DNA of 29,764 nt from JAWXVD01 sp044425705 (GTDB lineage: Bacteria > Bacillota > Clostridia > Lachnospirales > Lachnospiraceae). The stretch covers positions 1 to 29,764 of the forward strand of contig JAWXVD010000032.1 of the NCBI GenBank assembly GCA_044425705.1. Direction: 5' to 3'. The notes under the pieces are model-generated. The model ran no database searches and was not told the DNA's origin. It was given only the letters and a program-made list of their open reading frames with translations. The position numbers and the translations under genes were made by a program. Positions 22,670-29,764 of this stretch are shown here, one piece after another. Within the stretch, counting starts at the first letter, position 1; every line of letters begins with the position of its first letter.

Positions 22670-25312
22670 ATGGGGATTGCTATGTATCGTTGTATGGGAT
22701 GTATGAAGGATATAGAAGGAGAATATGAGGTGTGTCCGTTATGTGGATACATCAAAAACACACCACCTAGAGAAGCTTACCATTTACCACCTGAAACGGT
22801 GCTTCAGGGAAGGTATCTTGTAGGTAAAGTTCTGGGCTATGGTGGATTTGGCGTGACTTATATCGGTTTTGATGCAGTGTTAGAACGTATTGTTGCCATC
22901 AAAGAGTTTTTGCCTTCTACCTTTGCCACTCGTGTTCCAGGGGAAACTTTAGTAACGGTGTATCAAGGAGAGGCCACCAATCAATTTGGAGCAGGCTTAC
23001 ATCGCTTTGTAGAAGAGGCACAAACCTTAGCACAATTTAATGGGATTCCAGGCATTGTAGATATCTATGATAGCTTTGTAGGCAATAACACAGCCTATAT
23101 TGTGATGCAATATTTATATGGAAAAGACGTAAAAGGAATCTTAAACGAAGAAGGTCCTATGGAGTACGAAAGAGCCAGTGATATTATCTTACATATTTGT
23201 GATACTTTGATTCCGGTTCATGCACAAAATATCATTCATAGAGATATTAGCCCTGATAATATTTTTATTACTAATGATGGAGAGATTAAATTATTGGATT
23301 TTGGAGCGGCTAGATATGAAAGCTCTGTAAACTCTAAAAGTTTATCGGTTATCTTAAAAAGTGGATATGCCCCAGAGGAGCAATATCGAAGTAAGGGAGA
23401 GCAAGGCTCTTGGACAGATGTTTATGCCTTGGCAGCTACCTTTTATAAAATGCTAACAGGGCAAACACCACAAGATAGTATGGAACGTGCAATTTTAGAT
23501 GAATTAATTGATCCTAGTAAACTAGGGGCAGTGATGCCAGAAAGTGCAGAAAATACACTGCTTAATGCCCTTTGTGTGAGAAAAACAGACCGTATTCAAA
23601 CAGTCAGCGATTTCAAAAAAGCATTGTTAAGCGATGGCATAGAGCGAGTGAAAGTCAAACAAGTAAAAGTGAACACAGGGAAGGTGCCAACAGGTGCCAA
23701 AGTGGCAATCATTATCGGTGTGATGATTTTAGTATCTTTAGGTTTGTTTACTGCTACTGGTGGATTTGGAGAAACCATTATCGTCGGTGGAACCATGTTA
23801 GAGGATGATTTTGGAGAGGTGGATAGTGGAGAATTTGCCACAGTACCCAATTTAGTGGGGATGACAGAGGAAGAGGCTGAGAAGGCATTAGAAGAACAGG
23901 GTCTACTTATGGAAATCGCCAGTTGGGAATTTGGAGAGGAAGAGGTTACGGAAGTAATTGTTTATTCCCAAGAGACACTTGCCAATAGTAAAGTGAAAAA
24001 GGGAGAAACTATTCAGCTAGGAATGAATGTGGGAAATCCTATCTGGGCAATGGAACAAGGATATGTTCCAGATATCAGAGAGATGGAATTTCAGGAGTAT
24101 AACATCTTGACTAGAAATTTTTATTGGGGACAATATGGTTTCAATTATATATATGAATATTCTGACACCGTAGAAAAAGGGAAAATTATTACTATTGAAA
24201 AGGAAACCAATGAAGAAGAGTATCATCCTTATAATATTGTTGTTAGCGTTGGACCAAAAGAAAGTAGTACAGAATATGGAACCCTACAATGGGGATTTAT
24301 AGAAAGTAGCTCTCTACAATTGGTCATTAGTAATATAGCAAGTGAAGACACAGAATTAAATATAGAAACAAGTATATATATTTCCGCAAATCAAGGAACA
24401 GATTGGACAAAAATACAAGAAGGAATATCCGGGGCATATTACAATGATGATAAAAGTAATAGTATTTATACGGATTATGTTGATTTAGCCAAATCGCCTA
24501 AGTTATATCAAGAAGAATTTATGGGCAAGGAACTTATGGTAAAGGTAGAACGATATAGAAATGATGATGGAGTACTAGGTGAGATGATTGATACTTGTAT
24601 CCTTGAAAACACCATAGAGTGTACCTATCGAGAAGAACTAATCATAGGAGATATGGAAGAGATAAGTTGGGAAGAAGCAAAAGAGGTATTTTTAACAGAA
24701 GATCCCAATAATTGGTTCTTTTCTGATGAAAATCAACAATATCTTGAGGAACGTGTGAATGACTATACTTGTTATAGGATTGATGGAAACTTTGGTAATG
24801 ACTATTATAATATATATGAGGAAAGTGAATATGAATATAGTTATTATGGGAATATAGAAACATGCATTTATGACGAATGTTTATACGTGGTAGTGGATTC
24901 TTATTATTTTGAATATCAGCAAATGAACCCCTTAGTAGTTGTGAATCGTTCTAATTATTATACAGGAGAATTTGTGAATGATGGTGTGGAACGGGTACAA
25001 ATACAAAAGCCAGTACCGATTTATTTTCCGGGGATGACACAAAAGGAAATGGAGTATGATGATGATTCTGACAGTATGGAGGAAACGGAGACAGAAGAAT
25101 ATGTAGACCAAATGCTACTAGAGGTGCTAGAAGGGAATGGAGTTTCTGAGTATGATATGATGAATTTCATTGAGGAATTTGCGGAAAATCAAGATCAATC
25201 AACCCTTGAATGTTTAGAGGGAGAAATTCTATATATGTATTTACTGGAGTATGGATATACAGGAGACTTTGATGCTACACAGATGATCGATTTTATGCAG
25301 TATATGGAATAA
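22670..25312 (+). CDS. Zinc-ribbon Ser/Thr kinase with PASTA repeats and long ectodomain
   Basis: 880 residues. Zinc ribbon Cys8/Cys11/Cys22/Cys25; kinase domain at about 48-322 with LGYGGFGVTY, ATP Lys78, HRDISPDN (Asp192) and DFG 210-212; transmembrane helix at about 343-363 (AKVAIIIGVMILVSLGLF). Outside: one good PASTA repeat at 391-455 (VPNLVGMTEEEAEKALEEQG), a degenerate one at about 465-530 (YVPDIREMEFQEYNILTR), then about 350 acidic, Tyr-rich residues I cannot assign. PASTA repeats in other kinases sense muropeptides or cell-wall precursors, but this is not an ordinary PrkC: the zinc ribbon, degenerate second repeat and unknown tail are all different. A second start at 22682 (MYRCMGC) aligns better with the other kinases. 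Expected topology: kinase inside, PASTA and tail outside. Confidence 0.92.
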   Translation: MGIAMYRCMGCMKDIEGEYEVCPLCGYIKNTPPREAYHLPPETVLQGRYLVGKVLGYGGFGVTYIGFDAVLERIVAIKEFLPSTFATRVPGETLVTVYQGEATNQFGAGLHRFVEEAQTLAQFNGIPGIVDIYDSFVGNNTAYIVMQYLYGKDVKGILNEEGPMEYERASDIILHICDTLIPVHAQNIIHRDISPDNIFITNDGEIKLLDFGAARYESSVNSKSLSVILKSGYAPEEQYRSKGEQGSWTDVYALAATFYKMLTGQTPQDSMERAILDELIDPSKLGAVMPESAENTLLNALCVRKTDRIQTVSDFKKALLSDGIERVKVKQVKVNTGKVPTGAKVAIIIGVMILVSLGLFTATGGFGETIIVGGTMLEDDFGEVDSGEFATVPNLVGMTEEEAEKALEEQGLLMEIASWEFGEEEVTEVIVYSQETLANSKVKKGETIQLGMNVGNPIWAMEQGYVPDIREMEFQEYNILTRNFYWGQYGFNYIYEYSDTVEKGKIITIEKETNEEEYHPYNIVVSVGPKESSTEYGTLQWGFIESSSLQLVISNIASEDTELNIETSIYISANQGTDWTKIQEGISGAYYNDDKSNSIYTDYVDLAKSPKLYQEEFMGKELMVKVERYRNDDGVLGEMIDTCILENTIECTYREELIIGDMEEISWEEAKEVFLTEDPNNWFFSDENQQYLEERVNDYTCYRIDGNFGNDYYNIYEESEYEYSYYGNIETCIYDECLYVVVDSYYFEYQQMNPLVVVNRSNYYTGEFVNDGVERVQIQKPVPIYFPGMTQKEMEYDDDSDSMEETETEEYVDQMLLEVLEGNGVSEYDMMNFIEEFAENQDQSTLECLEGEILYMYLLEYGYTGDFDATQMIDFMQYME

Positions 25313-25335
25313 AATTGCTTTAATAATGAGTAGTT

Positions 25336-25500
25336 ATGGCTAAAATATTGCTGTTGCTATATCTACTATCTATGATATTTTACATCAGAAAGAATCCATC
25401 TTAATGCATATCTGTTGCAATGGGATGGGTTCTTGTTTTTACAGCAGCTCAACTAGGATATCACTTGATTAAAAATTCATACTATGGTACAAATAAATAA
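25336..25500 (+). pseudogene. Possible small membrane-protein ORF split by one TAA
   Basis: In the 229-bp gap before the cyclase, one frame runs from ATG 25336 through a 22-codon hydrophobic peptide (LLLLYLLSMIFYI), hits TAA at 25402-25404, and continues in the same frame to TAA at 25498-25500 with a second hydrophobic stretch (MGWVLVFTAAQLGYHLI, from ATG 25420). Read through, it would be a two-segment membrane peptide of about 53 residues. The upstream ribosome binding site is weak. It may be a decayed small gene, two tiny ORFs, or chance. Confidence 0.3.
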
Positions 25501-25541
25501 GGAGCTAGTGACGTTTGGTATTACTGTGAAGGTGGTGGAAA

Positions 25542-27368
25542 ATGGTGCATAATGGAAGGAATATAAAAAGGAAAAAGCAAGTAGGATACAAAATAATAAT
25601 TGCATTGGTATTAACCGTTATTTTTTATTTAATCTATTCAGGCGGATATTTATATTATTTTGATTTAACAGTACAGGATATTTTTTTCCAACATGAGGAA
25701 GAAGCTTCTCAAGATATTATTGTAATTGGAGTCACGGCAGATGATTTAGATATACACGGTATGTGGCCTTGGGATCGTACTATTTGGGCAACAGTATTGG
25801 AAACAATCAATAGTGATCCAGAGACAAGTCCTGCTGTAATTGGAATTACTGTTCCTTTTTTTGGTAGTTCGCAACCTGTTTCTGATGCATTGCTAGCAGA
25901 ACAAGTATTAAGAGATAATGTGATTTTATCTTGTGTAGGGGATCTTGAAACAGTTGTTGTTACATCAAATAATGGATTGCAATCAGAAACCAAAACAAAG
26001 GTGAATGATATTACATATCCTTATTTATATCCTAATGGAGAATTGAATGTTGCGCATTCTAATATTGTAGTGGATAGTGATGGTATTTTACGCTATGGTT
26101 TGTATAGAATACAAACAGAGCAGGGTGGTATGATTAATTCCATATCTTATGAAGCATTTCAAAAATATCAAGAATATAAAGGTGATAATACTGTATTTGA
26201 ACCAAAGGTGGATGAAAATGATCTATGGTACTTGGACTATACTGCCACTAGTGGAACTTATTATAAATATAGTGTAGCTGATATTATTAATGGAAATTTT
26301 AATCAAGAAGATTTGACAGGAAAAATAGTATTAATTGGTGTATATGATCAAACATTGATGGATTACTATAAAACATCCATTGACCATTCCGAAAATATGT
26401 ATGGAATTGAATTTATTGCCAATTGTATTGAGGCTATGATAAGAGGAACGGAAATTCGTCTTGTGAATCAGAATACAGAAATAATGTTATTATTAGGTAG
26501 CACATTTGTTGTCACATTTATGGCGTTATATTTACAATTTTATATTGTTACAATATGTGTAGTGATTTTGTGTATTACGGGATCAGCTATCATTTATGCT
26601 ACTTATTCAAATGCAAGTATTTTATATCCGCCATTTTTCTTTCTATTTGCCTTGCTTACAAGTTATATTTTAGCAGTGGGCTTTAACTACTGGCTAGAAT
26701 GGTATACGAGAAAGCATGTAACAAATATTTTTAGACAGTATGTTGATCCAAAAGTATTAGAGACATTGATAGAATCAAACAGTGAATCATTACACTCCGT
26801 AGGTGCTACTACCTCCATTGCGGTACTCTTTGTAGATATCCGTGGATTTACTACAATTTCGGAAAAATTAGATGCGCAAACAGTTGTAGAAATTTTAAAT
26901 GAGTTTTTATCATTGACGGATATTTGTATTAAAAAGAATGAGGGTACACTAGATAAATTTATTGGTGATTGTGCAATGGCATTTTGGGGTGCACCAAATA
27001 AAGTAGAAGATCCAATCTACTTGGCTTGTCGTGCAGCAAGAGAGATGATAGAATATTCTGCTGAATTAAGTGGTCGGATCTATGAGAAATATAATGTGCA
27101 AGTATCTTTCGGCGTAGGCATTCATTATGGTACAGCTGTTGTAGGAAATGTAGGATCTAAAACAAGGTTAGACTATACAGCGATTGGAGATACAGTCAAT
27201 ACGGCTGCTCGATTAGAAAGTATAGCACCAAGAAATACAATCTATGTTTCAGAAGTAGTTGCCAATGGATTAAATAAGCGTGCAACATTAGAAAAACTTG
27301 ACGAGAAATTGCCACTAAAAGGTAAAAAAGAACCCTTGTCAGTTTATATATTGCAAGATATTTACTAA
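25542..27368 (+). CDS. CHASE2-domain class III adenylate/guanylate cyclase
   Basis: 608 residues. TM1 at about 17-37; an extracellular CHASE2 sensor at about 40-305 (IVIGVTADDLDIHGMWPWDR is its hallmark start); three membrane helices at about 313-383; class III cyclase domain at about 425-600. Catalytic residues are present: metal-binding Asp432 (VLFVDIRGFT) and Asp476 (DKFIGDCAMAFWG), substrate-selecting Lys472 and Asp544 (LDYTAIGD), which favour ATP and hence cAMP, and Asn553/Arg557 (NTAARLE) for transition-state binding. I therefore predict an active adenylate cyclase. The start is supported by GGTGG upstream. It lies between the PASTA kinase and an SBP lipoprotein gene 22 bp downstream, which suggests joint expression with the latter. 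Confidence 0.95.
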   Translation: MVHNGRNIKRKKQVGYKIIIALVLTVIFYLIYSGGYLYYFDLTVQDIFFQHEEEASQDIIVIGVTADDLDIHGMWPWDRTIWATVLETINSDPETSPAVIGITVPFFGSSQPVSDALLAEQVLRDNVILSCVGDLETVVVTSNNGLQSETKTKVNDITYPYLYPNGELNVAHSNIVVDSDGILRYGLYRIQTEQGGMINSISYEAFQKYQEYKGDNTVFEPKVDENDLWYLDYTATSGTYYKYSVADIINGNFNQEDLTGKIVLIGVYDQTLMDYYKTSIDHSENMYGIEFIANCIEAMIRGTEIRLVNQNTEIMLLLGSTFVVTFMALYLQFYIVTICVVILCITGSAIIYATYSNASILYPPFFFLFALLTSYILAVGFNYWLEWYTRKHVTNIFRQYVDPKVLETLIESNSESLHSVGATTSIAVLFVDIRGFTTISEKLDAQTVVEILNEFLSLTDICIKKNEGTLDKFIGDCAMAFWGAPNKVEDPIYLACRAAREMIEYSAELSGRIYEKYNVQVSFGVGIHYGTAVVGNVGSKTRLDYTAIGDTVNTAARLESIAPRNTIYVSEVVANGLNKRATLEKLDEKLPLKGKKEPLSVYILQDIY

Positions 27369-27390
27369 TTAGCAGAAGGAGAAGGAAGAT

Positions 27391-28842
27391 ATGAAAAATA
27401 TACTTGTTCTATTTTTAGCAATGACATTTATGCTAGGTGGTTGTGGAAATTATAATAAAATGTCTAACAGTAATCCAGAGGAAGCTATTACGTTATCGGT
27501 TTGGCATTATTATGGTGGAACGGCACAACAGACTTTTGAATATTTGGTACAAAAATTTAATCAAACTGTAGGTGAGGAAAATAATATTATCGTAGAATCT
27601 TATAGTTATAGTAGTGTAAGCGAATTATCAATAGCAATAGAAACATCTGCTGCAAATATGACGGGTGCGAGTCCAATGCCTTCTATATTTGCATCATATT
27701 CAGATAGTGTGATTCCATTAAAAGAGGCTGGACTAATCGCAGACTTAAGTAATTATTTTTCACAAGAAGAGTTAGATATGTATTATTTGCATTTTATCGA
27801 AGAAGGAAAAATGCAAGATGATGATTCTTTGTGGATTTTGCCTATTGCTAAATCTACTGAAATTTTGCATATTAATCAAACGGTATTTGATGAATTTGCA
27901 GCCCAAACAGATTGCACCTATGATATGTTAGAAACTTGGGAAGGTATTGTAGAGGTTTCAGAGTTGTACTATGAGTGGACTGATAATCAAACGGATTTTG
28001 CATATGATGGATCTGCTTTTTTTGGAACGGATGGTATTGCAAACTTTATGATTATTGGTACAAAACAGTTAGGAAATGATATTTTTGAAATGAAAAATGG
28101 TGTGATAACGCATAATTTTACAGAAGAGGTAGCAAGAAATATATGGGAAGTCTATTATGTTCCCTTTATTAAGGGATATTTTAGCGCAGAAGCAAGCTAT
28201 CGTTCAGATGATCTTGCTTCTGGAGAAATTGTAGCTTATGTAGGGTCTACGGCTAGCTCGTATTATTTTCCAGCTCAAAGTCAAAATGAAGATGGTCAGT
28301 ATGTAGATACGATTTGTAAAACAATGACATATCCTATTTTTGCCAATGGGGATGCGGTAGCAGTACAACAAGGAGCAGGTATGGTTGTTTCCAAATCCAC
28401 ACCACAGGTAGAGGAGGCAGCAGCACTTTTTTTGAAGTGGTTTACAGAAGCAGAAAATAACTGTGGTTTTGCAGTTTCTACTGGATATATGCCTGTAAAG
28501 AATGAAGTATTAGATATTGATGTGATACTTGAAGAAATGGCAAGAGATGGTTCCATAGATGATAGTTTGCCGATTATACAAGCAACGAAATCTTCTTACG
28601 AACAATTAGAAGAATATGAATTATATACAAGTATACCTTTTGATGGGAGTGCAGATGCTAGAGAAATCTTAGAATATTCTTTGGTGGATAAGATTAGCAG
28701 TGATCAAGAACAGATTGAAAAACGAATTTCTAGTGACGAAATTTATCAAGATATTGTTGATGAGTTCATTGCTGAGGAAAATTTTCAAACTTGGTACCAA
28801 GATATTTCGGCGCAATTGGATGATGTAATTGCAGGGGAATAA
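27391..28842 (+). CDS. Extracellular solute-binding lipoprotein, family 1
   Basis: 483 residues. Lipoprotein signal peptide MKNILVLFLAMTFMLGGC with lipobox LGGC (Cys18). The mature protein is SBP family 1 (UgpB/MalE-like): ITLSVWHYYGGTAQQTFEYL, GASPMPSIFASYSDSV, GLIADLSNYFSQEEL, LPIAKSTEILHINQTVFDEF, and near the end EEAAALFLKWFTEAENN with STGYMPVKNEVLD. The family usually binds sugars or glycerol phosphates. No permease or ATPase gene is present on either side; instead it follows the CHASE2 cyclase by 22 bp with a strong site (AGAAGGAGAAGG), so it may present ligand to that sensor. That partnership is inference from position. Confidence 0.92.
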   Translation: MKNILVLFLAMTFMLGGCGNYNKMSNSNPEEAITLSVWHYYGGTAQQTFEYLVQKFNQTVGEENNIIVESYSYSSVSELSIAIETSAANMTGASPMPSIFASYSDSVIPLKEAGLIADLSNYFSQEELDMYYLHFIEEGKMQDDDSLWILPIAKSTEILHINQTVFDEFAAQTDCTYDMLETWEGIVEVSELYYEWTDNQTDFAYDGSAFFGTDGIANFMIIGTKQLGNDIFEMKNGVITHNFTEEVARNIWEVYYVPFIKGYFSAEASYRSDDLASGEIVAYVGSTASSYYFPAQSQNEDGQYVDTICKTMTYPIFANGDAVAVQQGAGMVVSKSTPQVEEAAALFLKWFTEAENNCGFAVSTGYMPVKNEVLDIDVILEEMARDGSIDDSLPIIQATKSSYEQLEEYELYTSIPFDGSADAREILEYSLVDKISSDQEQIEKRISSDEIYQDIVDEFIAEENFQTWYQDISAQLDDVIAGE

Positions 28843-28856
28843 TAGGATGAAAAATT

Positions 28857-28895
28857 GTTACATTTCACGGCTACACCGTAAAATGTAACGAAAAA
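28857..28895. terminator. Terminator hairpin between convergent genes
   Basis: A 14-bp stem with one mismatch (28857-28870 with 28876-28889) and a 5-nt loop. On the minus strand it is followed at once by AATTTTTC, a good T-tract, so it should end the membrane-protein transcript; on the plus strand the following GAAAAATTTCCTCTTTT is weaker but may still stop the SBP transcript. Confidence 0.75.
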
Positions 28896-28922
28896 TTTCC
28901 TCTTTTATGCTTACGTTTTTGT

Positions 28923-29582
28923 TTATGTAGTTGGGGCTAGGAATTTATCTAGCTTGTGTTGAAATTTTTTCTGTAGGAATTTTAGGCAGAAGCCCACGAA
29001 GATTGCAGTGAGGACTGTGCCTTCTCGAATGCCAACTAGGGTGCCAGTAAAAATAAAGGATAGGGCAATAGCTAGGCAGACTACGCTACAATCGAATATG
29101 GTTTTTGCAGTTGGAACTATGATATGGAATCGGTAAGCGATAGCTTGTACTGCACCTTCTCCAGGTAGGGATAGTACATTTGCACCTAAATAGAACATAA
29201 TGCCTAGTGCAATGAGGAAAATGGCAATTCCACAGTATAATAAACGTATCATATAATTTGTAGGTGTTGGTAGCCATGTGGTAGCCAAACCTGCTAACGT
29301 GACAAAAAGTCCAAATAATGAGGAGTTAGCAATTTGTAATAAATTGATGATTTTAAAGTTTTTTCCCATTAGAATAATTTGTAATAAAATAAATGAAATA
29401 TATACAAGGGTGGTACATAAACCAAATTCAATACCTGAAATCAGGCTAATCACATAAGGGGTCGAGCTGACAGGTGATACACCTAAGTCAGATTTGATGG
29501 AGAAACATACACCTATGGCTATTAAAAAGAAGCCGCAACAGTAAATTAGTAGTTTTTTTGTCCAAAATTTTGCAGTATTCAT
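28923..29582 (-). CDS. YczE/YitT-like integral membrane protein
   Basis: 219 residues, hydrophobic throughout with five or six membrane segments. It opens with a typical YczE/YyaS-like sequence: KKLLIYCCGFFLIAIGVCFS then IKSDLGVSPVSSTPYVIS; a second repeat-like unit has LIALGIMFYLGANVLSLPGEG, so the two halves look related (each carries a GVSP- or LPGEG-type loop after a helix). The function of the family is not established; some relatives are annotated as transport or export proteins. Start supported by AAAGGA upstream on the minus strand. It faces away from the signalling island and ends at the shared terminator, so I do not count it as part of that system. Confidence 0.88.
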   Translation of the reverse strand: MNTAKFWTKKLLIYCCGFFLIAIGVCFSIKSDLGVSPVSSTPYVISLISGIEFGLCTTLVYISFILLQIILMGKNFKIINLLQIANSSLFGLFVTLAGLATTWLPTPTNYMIRLLYCGIAIFLIALGIMFYLGANVLSLPGEGAVQAIAYRFHIIVPTAKTIFDCSVVCLAIALSFIFTGTLVGIREGTVLTAIFVGFCLKFLQKKFQHKLDKFLAPTT

Positions 29583-29719
29583 AAAAAATCCTTTCTCGAA
29601 TAGTATCGTTAGATGGGTTTGAAGATTATCTTGTCCTTTGTAAAAAACATATAATCATAGTTTACCATAATTTAATAAGATAGAACATAGAAAAATTTAT
29701 AATAATAAACATCAATAGA

Positions 29720-29757
29720 ATTAATGTTACAGATCACGTGTGAACTGTAACTATTAA
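29720..29757. repeat. Long inverted repeat near the right window edge
   Basis: ATTAATGTTACAG pairs with CTGTAACTATTAAT around ATCACGTGTGAA, with a one-base bulge; the inner bases can extend the stem by TCAC/GTGA. It lies upstream of the minus-strand membrane gene and may be the terminator or operator of a gene beyond the window. No clear T-tract on either strand. Confidence 0.45.
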
Positions 29758-29764
29758 TCGCATT

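Noticed and set aside
22670..25312. Housekeeping PrkC/Stk1 kinase
   Set aside because: Only one clear PASTA repeat, an N-terminal zinc ribbon, a long unrelated tail, and no rsgA/rpe/prpC neighbours as in the usual prkC locus.
13219..25312. Type VI or type VII secretion locus, suggested by kinase, PP2C and FHA genes together
   Set aside because: No ATPase of the EssC/FtsK type, no WXG100 protein, and no sheath, baseplate or membrane-complex genes are present.
1..29764. CRISPR arrays, insertion sequences, prophage genes, tRNA or rRNA genes
   Set aside because: Reading through the gaps I saw no regularly spaced repeats, transposase or integrase motifs, or cloverleaf sequences; gene-dense coding regions account for almost all of the window.

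Overview
The window is A+T-rich chromosomal DNA from an anaerobic low-GC Firmicute, most likely a clostridium of the Lachnospiraceae type. The evidence is the order rel - metallo-beta-lactamase-fold hydrolase - hemZ - hisS - aspS, AGGAGG-type ribosome binding sites, lipoprotein-type solute-binding proteins, a YesM/YesN-type two-component pair, and Hanks kinases carrying N-terminal zinc ribbons. I cannot name the species from the sequence.

Layout. (1) 1-7456, plus strand: a housekeeping run of a (p)ppGpp synthase/hydrolase (5' end outside the window), a glyoxalase-II-like hydrolase, a HemZ-type radical SAM enzyme, and histidyl- and aspartyl-tRNA synthetases. (2) 7485-10337, minus strand: two extracellular solute-binding proteins (SBPs) with no permease or ATPase beside them. 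(3) 10338-10630: a divergent control region with a 14-bp direct repeat at 21-bp spacing and a palindrome. (4) 10631-13139, plus strand: an AraC-type response regulator and a YesM-like histidine kinase. (5) 13219-25312, plus strand: a phosphoprotein signalling island with two PP2C phosphatases, two zinc-ribbon FHA proteins, a VWA-Ig-TM-FHA protein, a membrane FHA protein and three zinc-ribbon Ser/Thr kinases. The kinases end differently: one in FHA, one in an extracellular SBP domain, one in PASTA plus a long unknown ectodomain. (6) 25542-28842, plus strand: a CHASE2 class III nucleotide cyclase followed by an SBP lipoprotein. (7) 28923-29582, minus strand: a YczE/YitT-like membrane protein, facing the SBP gene across a shared terminator hairpin.

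Working model (inference). The island reads as one surface-sensing circuit. SBP modules occur four times (two lone minus-strand SBPs, one fused to a kinase, one lipoprotein after the cyclase), and no transporter is encoded in the window. They may therefore serve as ligand receptors rather than uptake proteins, feeding a histidine kinase/AraC regulator, Ser/Thr phosphorylation read by four FHA proteins plus one FHA-tailed kinase and erased by two PP2C enzymes, and a cyclic nucleotide output. The kinase-SBP fusion at 20448-22658 is the strongest single piece of evidence for this reading.
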